Origin: JAHDFB01 sp965658745
GTDB lineage: Bacteria > Bacteroidota > Bacteroidia > Chitinophagales > Saprospiraceae
Direction: 5' to 3'
Assembly (NCBI GenBank): GCA_965658745.1
Contig: CBFHTK010000004.1
Coordinates: 1 to 64,000, forward strand
Length of the DNA: 64,000 nt
This document shows, piece by piece, positions 9,275 through 17,092 of this stretch. Made by a program: the position numbers and the translations under genes. How positions within the stretch are numbered: the stretch's first letter is position 1; the number at the start of each line of letters is the position of its first letter. The notes beneath the pieces are model-generated. The model saw only the letters and a list, made by a program, of their open reading frames with translations, had not been told where the DNA came from and made no database searches.

Positions 9275-9915
9275 CTAAAGCTCATCAACATAATTTGCCA
9301 ATTCCTCCAATGAAGCCTTTTCTTGTTCTAGCTGTGCTACGGACTTATGGCCTTGAATTTTGGACATTATTGTAATTGGTACGAGCTCGATCAATTGTTT
9401 CTTTGAGTAATTTTACATGTTGTTTCAGCTTAGGTTTATCTCTTTTCTCTCCACCAGCCTTTATTTTCATCGCTCGATGATACTGTTCTCTAACATTTCC
9501 AATTTCAAGACCACGTATCTGAGCAATCATCTGCAAAGCCTCTTCCAACTCCTTGCCTTTAGGATTATCGTATAGCTTAATGATGTCCTCCGCCAGCTGC
9601 GGCGTATTTCCCCCTCGAAATTGTGAGTTGGGCATTGTTTCCCTCATTGTTTCAGGATCAAAATTTGGATTGTTGATGGTAAATTCAGTATCTGTCTCTA
9701 TTTGATCATTTTCATCGGCATATTCACCAGAATAGGTGTCTTCTGCAAATTCTGAGTTTATGGACTTCAACTGAGCGGTAGGCTGATGATCGTCAGCAAC
9801 GACATTGTAAGTTGGCGAACTAAGAGAAATTCCACCGGGACTAGTATCATGACCTGCTCCAGAAGTGAGATTCGGATGACGGATTTTTTTCTACTAATTC
9901 CGCTGGATCAGCCAT
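9275..9915 (-). pseudogene. Broken gene of unknown function, two frame disruptions
   Basis: The longest intact piece is 9345-9770 (TTG-initiated). The coding signal extends both ways in other frames. Upstream, an ATG at 9915 begins MADPAELVEK, and removing one base from the T7 run at 9884-9890 joins it to IRHPNLTSGAGHDTSPGG and on to the main piece. Downstream, the main piece stops at 9345, but near 9355-9362 a shift opens KIQGHKSVAQLEQEKASLEELANYVDEL, ending at TAG 9275. The rebuilt product is about 210 residues: an acidic low-complexity N-terminus, then helical and coiled-coil regions, soluble, with no signal peptide. I do not recognise the family. Either it is decaying or the assembly has two homopolymer errors. 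Confidence 0.6.
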
Positions 9916-9975
9916 AAGAAATGCTTTTGAGGGTTTATCAAATTTACATCAAATAAACATCAAAGTCAAGGGCAC

Positions 9976-10009
9976 AAAAAAAGGAGTTGATTCAATTGAA
10001 TCAACTCCT
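9976..10009 (-). terminator. Rho-independent terminator after the T9SS protein gene
   Basis: A perfect 28-base palindrome at 9982-10009 (arms AGGAGTTGATTCAA / TTGAATCAACTCCT). On the minus strand it is followed by a run of T (9976-9982), about 35 bases after the stop at 10046. Confidence 0.8.
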
Positions 10010-10045
10010 CCTATATCTAAATGGGCTATGCCCTTTTAATCAGTA

Positions 10046-11923
10046 TTATTTTGCAACTACAAAAGACCGTACTGAAGTAGCTCCAGACGTCGTTGTAATT
10101 TCAAACGAGTAATTTCCTGCAGGCAAGTTTGTAATATCAAACTCTACATTCTCAGAAGTAGCATTTGTTACAGACTTTGAAGTGATGAAAGAACCTTTTG
10201 CATCTCTCATAAGGATAACTGCATCAGTAGCCTCCTCAAAGCTTAACTCAACATTTGTGAAATTCATTGCTGGGTTTGGATAGATCTTAACTGCAGCTGC
10301 AGCTAATTCAGTTTCTTCATTACTAATGATTGTCTCAGTAGTAAGATTTACTCCAATTCCCCATCCAATATTATCTTCAAATACCGTAGTAAACCATCCT
10401 TGAGCAGGAATGTAAACAATTGATACTAATTGATAGTAAGCAATTCTATTTGAGTAGTTAACAAATACTAGACCATCAGGATTTTCGGCAAAGTCCCAGT
10501 CTACAGCTACGATATAAGTTGAATTCTCTTCGAATACAATTCCTAAATCGTCATCTGCATCAAGTAATTCAGTTGTGTTTTCTGCAAAGTTTTCTCCAGC
10601 AATTACTGTATTGAAAGAGTAACCTGCAAATTCAAGATTCTCGTGCTCATCTAGTAAGTCCCCAAAGTTTGTAAAATCAAATACAGGATCAAGTTCTTCA
10701 CCTAATTGATTAAGTACTTTGAATACGAAGATATTATACCCGGCATTTTGAACACCATTTCCTCCATTACAAGCACCACCAGTTGTTACAGTATTTGCTC
10801 TATATTGGAAGTTGTCAGGAAGTTCACCTGTTCTGATTACAGTTGCTGCAGCAAAATCTCCACCGTTGAATGAAAGACCACTGACGATTCCATTATTCGT
10901 TGTAAAGAAGTCAGCAGTAATTTCAGCAGCTTCACTCAGACCGTTGTTTCCAGGGAAGAAATCTTCACCATCAGCAGAAACTACATCATATGTTACCGTA
11001 TGAAGTCCTTCTACTAAGTCAATGTCTTCTGGTAATACTTCATCGTCAAAAACAACAAATGCTGTATCGCCAACTGCAAGAGCTCCAAAGTCCTGAGAAA
11101 AAGTGTATTTTGGAGTAGTTCCTTCTAAAATTGAAGCTGTTATTGTCCCTCCTGTTTGGTCAGTACCACCAACGTTGATAACTTCAGCTGCGAACTGTAA
11201 TGTATCAGCATTTAGAATGGTAGAAGGTGTGTTGAAACCCTGGAAAGGGAAAAACATATTTGACATTTCTAAGTCGATGTCTGGCGTCTCTATTACTGCC
11301 ACGTCGTCAATGATCCAGAAATAGTAATCTGCATTGTAAACAAACTTGAATTGTACTTCAGCTTGATTGGCAGCAGCATCAGAAATGTTGATGATCAATG
11401 AATTATCCGTAGCAGACTCTGAGTTTACTGGAATATTGTTGTTGTCAGAAACAGAGTAAATAGTCCAAGTCGCTCCTCCATCGTTTGTTACATGAACTTC
11501 GAAAGTTGATTGAAATTGTCTCGTATACTGAAACCAAGTTAAGCTTACTGACTCATATCCTTCACAAGAAAAAACAGGTGAAATTAATTCTCCTACTTGT
11601 GGTGAAGCTGCTAGTCCATTTCCGAAATTTCCTGCTTCTCCTGCATTATCGTAAAAGTCAGAGTCAAAAGCCATCGCTCCATTAGCAACAGATGGAGACG
11701 TAATTGGTCCTCTAGTACCAATATAGGCGCCTTGGTCAGCAGCACCGTCAGCTTCCCATATCCATAAAGCATCTTCATTTGGAGAAACTGCATTGACTGT
11801 CCAGTCATTTAATCCTCCGTCGAATTCTCCATTCGCATCTCCTGGTCCACCCCAGATTACTGTTTGTGAGTTAGCTGATGCAAAGAAAGAAACACATAAT
11901 AGTAGTGTAAAAAATCTCATCAT
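10046..11923 (-). CDS. Secreted protein with T9SS type A sorting domain
   Basis: 625 residues from ATG 11923 (ATG 11920 is equally possible). The signal peptide is MRFFTLLLCVSFFASANSQ. Residues about 20-210 look like a MAM/choice-of-anchor type jelly roll (GPGDANGEFDGGLNDWTV near the start, YYFWIIDDVAVIE at the end). The middle has a CARDB-like beta domain (QFAAEVINVGGTDQTGG). The last 80 residues are a type A sorting domain: VKIYPNPAMNFTNVEL, then LPAGNYSFEITTTSGATSVRSFVVAK. It would be exported by Sec, moved across the outer membrane by T9SS and anchored or released. The strongly acidic composition suits a marine extracellular protein. Function beyond surface display is unknown. Confidence 0.88.
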   Translation of the reverse strand: MMRFFTLLLCVSFFASANSQTVIWGGPGDANGEFDGGLNDWTVNAVSPNEDALWIWEADGAADQGAYIGTRGPITSPSVANGAMAFDSDFYDNAGEAGNFGNGLAASPQVGELISPVFSCEGYESVSLTWFQYTRQFQSTFEVHVTNDGGATWTIYSVSDNNNIPVNSESATDNSLIINISDAAANQAEVQFKFVYNADYYFWIIDDVAVIETPDIDLEMSNMFFPFQGFNTPSTILNADTLQFAAEVINVGGTDQTGGTITASILEGTTPKYTFSQDFGALAVGDTAFVVFDDEVLPEDIDLVEGLHTVTYDVVSADGEDFFPGNNGLSEAAEITADFFTTNNGIVSGLSFNGGDFAAATVIRTGELPDNFQYRANTVTTGGACNGGNGVQNAGYNIFVFKVLNQLGEELDPVFDFTNFGDLLDEHENLEFAGYSFNTVIAGENFAENTTELLDADDDLGIVFEENSTYIVAVDWDFAENPDGLVFVNYSNRIAYYQLVSIVYIPAQGWFTTVFEDNIGWGIGVNLTTETIISNEETELAAAAVKIYPNPAMNFTNVELSFEEATDAVILMRDAKGSFITSKSVTNATSENVEFDITNLPAGNYSFEITTTSGATSVRSFVVAK

Positions 11924-11984
11924 AATCAAAATTTGTTAATTATTAAGTCATTATTAAATAGAAATAGGTTTTCAAACCTTGGGT

Positions 11985-11992
11985 CCAAATAT
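11985..11992 (-). promoter_or_regulatory. -7 motif for the T9SS protein gene
   Basis: On the minus strand this reads TATATTTG (TAnnTTTG), about 60 bases before the ATG at 11923. No clear -33 TTG is seen. Confidence 0.45.
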
Positions 11993-12006
11993 AGTTATTA
12001 ATCTAG

Positions 12007-12969
12007 TTAAAACAGTAATTCGTCTATGGCGATTCCAGCAACTCCTGTTTTTTGACAGACAATTCTACCTGTTTTGTTTGTATAATGTAAAATTTGCTCA
12101 TAGGTAGCACCTTTATGAGCCATCAATGTTGCAACAGCAATCACCCCGTCTCCAGCTCCACATACGTCTACAATCTCAATAGGATCGGCTTCCTTAAGTG
12201 TAGATTCCTTTTCTGAGCAAATCATTGCCCCATGTTCTGATAAAGTCACAAGAAATATTCCAACGGACATTTTGTGTAATAACTTCGTTGATTCTTCTGC
12301 AATCCATTCAGCTTGGAAGGGGAGGTCTTCTCCTTGAGGTTTAATTTGATGATAAAGCTCCTTCAAGTTTGGCTTTATGAGATCGACATTTCGATATAAG
12401 TGAAAATTTTTCTTCTTGGGATCGACGCTTATAAAGATAGAATGCTCTTTTGCAGACTTTATAATTATTGGAATGTTACACTTTGTCAGAACTCCCTTGT
12501 TATAATCTTGAAGTATCAAGATGTCAGGTTTGAATTCAGCAATTGCTTTCTGGTAGTTCGTTAAGAAAATCTCATCTTGTTCGATGCCCATTTCTGAGGT
12601 CGACTCTTGATCAATTCGTATTAGTTGTTCGGAGTCTTTGAAGATTCTTGTTTTTACTGTCGTAGGCCTTGCTTCGTCGGTCACTAGTTGATGTCGAATG
12701 TTAGAATTCCCTAGTAGTGTGGACATTTGTTCAGCGCCTTTGTCATCTCCTACGATGCTCAGAAGGAAAACTTCTGCACCTAGCTCCTTTAGATTGTTAG
12801 CTACATTTGCTGCACCTCCTAGTTTCTGCTCTATTCTAACTTCTTCGAGCACAGGTATGTCCGCCTCAGGGGAGTTTCGGTAAACTTTACCCCACATGTA
12901 CTGATCGATCATTACATCGCCAACGACAAGTACTCTAATATCTGAAAAGCTATTTTTTTCTAGTTTCAT
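12007..12969 (-). CDS. rfaE1: PfkB-family heptose-7-phosphate kinase (RfaE1/HldE kinase-domain type)
   Basis: 320 residues. It matches the kinase half of HldE/RfaE: VLVVGDVMIDQYMWGKVYRNSPEADIPV at the N-terminus, KLGGAANVANNLKELGAEV, ILQDYNKGVLT, and the PfkB anion-hole/base motif DVCGAGDGVIAVA near the C-terminus. It would phosphorylate D-glycero-D-manno-heptose 7-phosphate at C1 for LPS inner-core synthesis. The cytidylyltransferase domain of bifunctional HldE is absent, so a separate RfaE2 would be needed. Its ATG overlaps the waaA stop by 4 bases, supporting a shared LPS-core operon. It could instead act on a related sugar, but the N-terminal signature is specific. Confidence 0.85.
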   Translation of the reverse strand: MKLEKNSFSDIRVLVVGDVMIDQYMWGKVYRNSPEADIPVLEEVRIEQKLGGAANVANNLKELGAEVFLLSIVGDDKGAEQMSTLLGNSNIRHQLVTDEARPTTVKTRIFKDSEQLIRIDQESTSEMGIEQDEIFLTNYQKAIAEFKPDILILQDYNKGVLTKCNIPIIIKSAKEHSIFISVDPKKKNFHLYRNVDLIKPNLKELYHQIKPQGEDLPFQAEWIAEESTKLLHKMSVGIFLVTLSEHGAMICSEKESTLKEADPIEIVDVCGAGDGVIAVATLMAHKGATYEQILHYTNKTGRIVCQKTGVAGIAIDELLF

Positions 12970-14153
12970 TTAATACGGGAAAGTATATCCTTAGCAATAC
13001 GCTTACTGCTTCCTTTTTGTTCATTAATATAATCTCTTAAAATATCAACGCTTTTCTCTTTTTGGGTCGAGCCCAAAAGGCTTGCTTTTGATGCAATATT
13101 ATCATTTTTACTGACAACATGCACCGCTTTAAGTTTAACAAGATCACGAGCCTCTTTGAAAGACTCATGGTTTTGACCAATGAAAACTATGTTTTTAAAT
13201 GATGCAGGCTCCAAAATATTGTGAATTCCTTTTCCAAATCCACCACCTACGTATGCATAATCAGTTATAGCATAGAGCTTAGCTAGAATTCCTACTTTAT
13301 CGATAATTCGAACGCCACCATCCCACGTTCCTCCTGTGGAATCAAGCGTTACATTCTGGTCAAGCGTTTTGACCCAATAAGCAATTGAAGCCTTATCAAC
13401 TTCATGGAGAACTACAAGATGATCATAGCTGCTGTCTTTTGTGCTTTGATTTACGATTGCTGCATCCTCTTTATGGACACTAGCGTAAATTATGATGGGT
13501 TTTGAAAGCTTTCGGTATGAATTTATGTCAGTTTTAGAATGTTCAATTTTGCTCAATATCTGGTCAATTCTTGGATCGCCGTCAATACTTGTATTTGCGA
13601 ATTCTAGACCTAGATTTACCATGTCTTCTTCATCGATTAAGTACATGTGATTTACTCTTTTGAGTACTCTTTTAAACGGTTTAATTTTTGTTGCAAAATG
13701 ACCTCGCTTAAAACTAGCAGCAACTATGAAAATTGGAATAGATCGAGTTTGCAAAACACGAAATAAATTGAACCAAAGTTCATTTTTTGTTACTATTACA
13801 GCCTTGGGTGAAAGCTCATCAATAAACTCTTTTTGTTTTTTAGGTAGATCAAAAGGCAAATAAAAATAAGGTAGATCGATCTCTTTTCTTTTTATCCACT
13901 CGATGCCTGAAGGTGAAAAAAATGATAACGCAATTTTCAACTTAGAATTTTGTCGAAGAATATGTTGAATTACCTGATTTACTTGCTCATATTCCCCTGC
14001 TGAAGCGCAATGTACAAGAATGTCACAGTTTACTATCTTTTCAGTTCTTTGGGCCCTGAGCCCCAAAATTCTTCGAGCAGCCTTTTTATGAAAAACTGAA
14101 ATCGCTTTAAATAATAGTTGGTATAGCCAAATAGCAAGAGTATAGAAAGGCAT
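12966..14153 (-). CDS. waaA: 3-deoxy-D-manno-octulosonic acid (Kdo) transferase
   Basis: 395 residues from ATG 14153. It adds Kdo to lipid A precursor at the inner membrane. N-terminal hydrophobic anchor (PFYTLAIWLYQLLFKAISVF), then the WaaA hallmark ILVHCASAGEYEQVNQVI, YLPFDLPKKQKEFIDELSPKAVIVTKNELWFN, and the C-terminal sugar-nucleotide region YAYVGGGFGKGIHNILEPASF with the E of LEPA. Its start shares one base with the stop of the upstream outer membrane protein gene (TGATG) and its stop overlaps rfaE1, so the three genes form one tightly coupled operon. Confidence 0.93.
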   Translation of the reverse strand: MPFYTLAIWLYQLLFKAISVFHKKAARRILGLRAQRTEKIVNCDILVHCASAGEYEQVNQVIQHILRQNSKLKIALSFFSPSGIEWIKRKEIDLPYFYLPFDLPKKQKEFIDELSPKAVIVTKNELWFNLFRVLQTRSIPIFIVAASFKRGHFATKIKPFKRVLKRVNHMYLIDEEDMVNLGLEFANTSIDGDPRIDQILSKIEHSKTDINSYRKLSKPIIIYASVHKEDAAIVNQSTKDSSYDHLVVLHEVDKASIAYWVKTLDQNVTLDSTGGTWDGGVRIIDKVGILAKLYAITDYAYVGGGFGKGIHNILEPASFKNIVFIGQNHESFKEARDLVKLKAVHVVSKNDNIASKASLLGSTQKEKSVDILRDYINEQKGSSKRIAKDILSRIK

Positions 14154-14890
14154 CAATAATAAACTTGTTCAGCAGTTCCGAATTCAAATAGACGAATATA
14201 GACACCTAATCGAAATCCGAAAAGTAAATCAAGTCGATTTCTATCATCTGTGATTCTAGTATCAAAATTGACCGGACGTACATTTTGAGTGAAGCCTTGC
14301 ACAAATTGGAAGCCTCCAAAGACATTTACTCCACCATTTTCATTTGTGTACTGATATCCAATGAACTGTTCTATCGTCAAGCCTCTAGTCAAACGATCAT
14401 AACCACTTCCGTACTGACCTAGTAGTTGGTTCACTGTTGCGGACTCGTCGTTAAAGATAATATAATGCGAAAAGACACTTGATCCCAATGACAGACGTGG
14501 CCCATGTGAAAATGAAGACTTTGAAATGTTAATGAATTTTCCAAAGTGAATGCCGTTCAGAAATGCCCTTTGTCTGAGCGAGATAATCGCTTGGTTTTTT
14601 TGCTGACCTATCAGGTTTCCTTCCGTAGTTCGGAGATTGGCAATGACATCCTCTTTAACATTCGAGCCGAGCAACATATGAGTGTGATAGCCCGCAAACC
14701 AACCATTATCCCAAATGTAATCAAGACCAGCGGCGGCATTGTAATCTAAACCAAACCTATCGCTTAGATCGCCTCCTGGTAAATCTAGTCCATAAGAGAA
14801 GTGCAGACTAATATTCGAAGTCTTTTGGGTAAATGCCCCGAGAGACCATAAAATTAGAGCAAATGTGAGTATTGATTTAGTGCCAAACAT
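14153..14890 (-). CDS. Predicted outer membrane beta-barrel protein
   Basis: 245 residues. Signal peptide MFGTKSILTFALILWSLGAFTQ, then alternating strands with aromatic ends (SLHFSYGLDLPGGDL, FAGYHTHMLLGSNV, FIGYQYTNENGGVNVFGGFQFVQGF, DLLFGFRLGVYIRLFEF). Size and pattern fit an 8- to 10-stranded barrel. It is the first gene of the waaA-rfaE1 operon, which hints at a role linked to LPS or envelope maturation, but no named family is recognised. Confidence 0.75.
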   Translation of the reverse strand: MFGTKSILTFALILWSLGAFTQKTSNISLHFSYGLDLPGGDLSDRFGLDYNAAAGLDYIWDNGWFAGYHTHMLLGSNVKEDVIANLRTTEGNLIGQQKNQAIISLRQRAFLNGIHFGKFINISKSSFSHGPRLSLGSSVFSHYIIFNDESATVNQLLGQYGSGYDRLTRGLTIEQFIGYQYTNENGGVNVFGGFQFVQGFTQNVRPVNFDTRITDDRNRLDLLFGFRLGVYIRLFEFGTAEQVYY

Positions 14891-14909
14891 AGATACAAAA
14901 GTAAACTAA

Positions 14910-15944
14910 ATGTCGAAAGAAAAAGAAATGCATGAGAAGAACGATCAAACTCCGATCGATGTCCTGTATATTTGGCGACAAAATAACAATATGCGGAAGC
15001 GAACAACAGTTTTAATCACAGGTGGTGCGGGTTTTCTTGGGTCACATTTATGCGACTGGTTTGTAGAGAATGACTATCATACTGTAGCAATGGACAATCT
15101 GTTGACAGGAAGCCTCGATAATATTGCTCACCTTATGCATAAAGAGAACTTTGAGTTTTATCATCATGATGTAACCAAGTTTGTTCATATCCCAGGTAAA
15201 CTAGATTATATATTGCATTTTGCTTCTCCTGCTAGCCCTATAGATTATTTGAAAATGCCCATACAGACTCTAAAGGTAGGTTCTTTGGGAACGCACAATC
15301 TTCTCGGTTTAGCAAGAGTAAAGAATTCAAGAATCCTCATTGCAAGCACAAGTGAGGTTTATGGTGATCCGATGGTGCATCCACAGAAAGAAGATTATTG
15401 GGGAAATGTAAACCCTATAGGTCCCAGAGGAGTATATGACGAGGCCAAGCGATTTCAGGAGGCTATAACAATGGCATATCATAGATTTCATAATCTTGAA
15501 ACTAGGATCCTTAGAATCTTTAACACCTACGGCCCAAGGATGCGAGTTGATGATGGTCGAGCGCTTCCTGCATTTTTTAGTCAGGCAATCAAAGGGCAAG
15601 AGCTTACAGTATTTGGAGATGGACAGCAGACAAGATCATTCTGTTATGTGGATGATTTGATTGATGGAATCACAAAATTGCTATTTAGTGACTATTCTGA
15701 GCCAGTAAATATCGGCAATCCCGCTGAGATTACTGTTCTTCAATTAGCAGAGGAAATAGTAGATTTAGTTGGTAATTCGGCAGCTAAAATTGGCTACAGA
15801 CCACTACCAATTGATGATCCAAAGATTAGGCAACCGAACGTAGAATTAGCTCAATCACTTTTGGGCTGGACTCCCAAAATCTCTCGGAAAGAAGGGTTGA
15901 AGCGCACTTTTGAATACTTTAGCAAAGCACTTAACGTTTATTGA
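14910..15944 (+). CDS. UDP-glucuronate decarboxylase-like SDR epimerase (UXS type)
   Basis: 344 residues as written. The Rossmann NAD site is TTVLITGGAGFLGSHL, the catalytic region is IASTSEVYG and YDEAKR (Y-x3-K), and the UXS-specific stretches are DNLLTGSLDNI, HFASPASPIDYLKMPIQTLKVGSLGT and RIFNTYGPRMRVDDGRALPAFFSQAI. It would convert UDP-glucuronate to UDP-xylose for surface glycans. The first 27 residues lie before the Rossmann strand and look unrelated; ATG 14991 (MRKRTTVLIT) would be a normal-length start and may be the real one. It is divergent from the waaA operon, with only 19 bases between the starts. Confidence 0.85.
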   Translation: MSKEKEMHEKNDQTPIDVLYIWRQNNNMRKRTTVLITGGAGFLGSHLCDWFVENDYHTVAMDNLLTGSLDNIAHLMHKENFEFYHHDVTKFVHIPGKLDYILHFASPASPIDYLKMPIQTLKVGSLGTHNLLGLARVKNSRILIASTSEVYGDPMVHPQKEDYWGNVNPIGPRGVYDEAKRFQEAITMAYHRFHNLETRILRIFNTYGPRMRVDDGRALPAFFSQAIKGQELTVFGDGQQTRSFCYVDDLIDGITKLLFSDYSEPVNIGNPAEITVLQLAEEIVDLVGNSAAKIGYRPLPIDDPKIRQPNVELAQSLLGWTPKISRKEGLKRTFEYFSKALNVY

Positions 15945-15968
15945 TAAATAAATGTCATTTGTATTTCG

Positions 15969-15976
15969 TAATTTTG
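15969..15976 (+). promoter_or_regulatory. -7 motif upstream of rfbB
   Basis: TAATTTTG (TAnnTTTG), 38 bases before the rfbB ATG, giving a leader of about 35 bases. Confidence 0.5.
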
Positions 15977-16014
15977 CGGAACATTTGAGGTGCCTATTAA
16001 AGTAATCTAAAGTT

Positions 16015-17079
16015 ATGGAGTTTACGAAATCGATTTTGGTAACAGGTGGAGCTGGTTTTATTGGAAATCACGTCATAAGACTATTTAGCAAGAAGTATCC
16101 GAATTACTTATTGGTAAATGCTGATGCGCTCACTTATGCGGGAAATCTCGAGAACCTGCAAGATGTGGAGCACGCAAGTAATTACGTTTTTGAACGATTG
16201 GATATTACCGATGAAAAAGGAGTAGCAGAAGTTTTTGGTAAATATGAGATTTCTGACGTAATACACTTGGCTGCGGAATCGCATGTTGATCGTTCCATTG
16301 AGAATCCACTGGAATTCTTGAAGACGAATGTGCTAGGTACGGGTATTTTGCTTAATCAAGCCAAAAAGTCTTGGGGAAATGTTAACGGACATACGTTTTA
16401 TCACGTTTCTACTGACGAAGTTTATGGAAGCTTGGGAAGTACTGGTTTTTTTACCGAAGAGACTTCATATGATCCTCGGTCGCCTTATTCTGCTTCAAAG
16501 GCTAGTTCTGATCATTTAGTTCGGGCGTACTTTCATACTTTTAAGTTGCCCATAGTAATATCCAATTGCTCTAACAACTATGGACCATATCAATTTCCAG
16601 AGAAGTTGATTCCATTGGTTATTAATAATATCATTAACAAAAAGGCTCTTCCAGTCTATGGAGATGGGACTAATGTAAGAGATTGGCTTTGGGTAGAGGA
16701 TCACGCCACTGCAATAGACACCATATTTCATCATGGTAAGCTAGGTGAAACTTACAATATCGGAGGGGAGAATGAGCTTCAAAATATTGAGTTGGTAAGA
16801 ATGTTGTGTAAAATAGTAGATGAAAAGTTGGGTAGACCCAAGGGGTCTGCGGAAAAAACGATAACTTTTGTGACTGATCGGAAAGGACATGACCAACGAT
16901 ATGCTATTGATGCTAGCAAGATAATAGGTGAGTTAGGGTGGAAACCTTCAACACAACCGATTGAAGGTATGGCCAAAACCGTGGAATGGTATTTGCAAAA
17001 TAACCCATGGCTGGAACATGTAACCAGTGGAGACTATCAGAAGTATTATGAGCAACAATATAAACAGACTGCTAAATAA
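16015..17079 (+). CDS. rfbB: dTDP-glucose 4,6-dehydratase
   Basis: 354 residues, the usual RmlB length. NAD-binding motif ILVTGGAGFIGNH, then NADALTYAGNLENL, HLAAESHVDRSI, the catalytic YHVSTDEVYG and YSASKASSDH (Y-x3-K), SNCSNNYGPYQFPEKLIPLVI and VYGDGTNVRDWLWVEDH. It makes dTDP-4-keto-6-deoxyglucose, the entry to dTDP-rhamnose and other deoxysugars of O-antigen or exopolysaccharide. The rest of the rhamnose pathway (rmlA, rmlC, rmlD) is not in this window. It is followed after 13 bases by the SLBB export gene. Confidence 0.95.
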   Translation: MEFTKSILVTGGAGFIGNHVIRLFSKKYPNYLLVNADALTYAGNLENLQDVEHASNYVFERLDITDEKGVAEVFGKYEISDVIHLAAESHVDRSIENPLEFLKTNVLGTGILLNQAKKSWGNVNGHTFYHVSTDEVYGSLGSTGFFTEETSYDPRSPYSASKASSDHLVRAYFHTFKLPIVISNCSNNYGPYQFPEKLIPLVINNIINKKALPVYGDGTNVRDWLWVEDHATAIDTIFHHGKLGETYNIGGENELQNIELVRMLCKIVDEKLGRPKGSAEKTITFVTDRKGHDQRYAIDASKIIGELGWKPSTQPIEGMAKTVEWYLQNNPWLEHVTSGDYQKYYEQQYKQTAK

Positions 17080-17092
17080 TAAAGTGAAATCA

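Noticed and set aside
9271..9374. Plus-strand frame of 34 codons starting ATG GCT AAA
   Set aside because: It lies opposite the 3' part of the broken gene, whose minus-strand frame gives a much better coiled-coil protein; no independent support.
9982..10009. Palindrome as a phage attachment or operator site
   Set aside because: Its place after a stop codon and the following T tract on the minus strand are those of a terminator.
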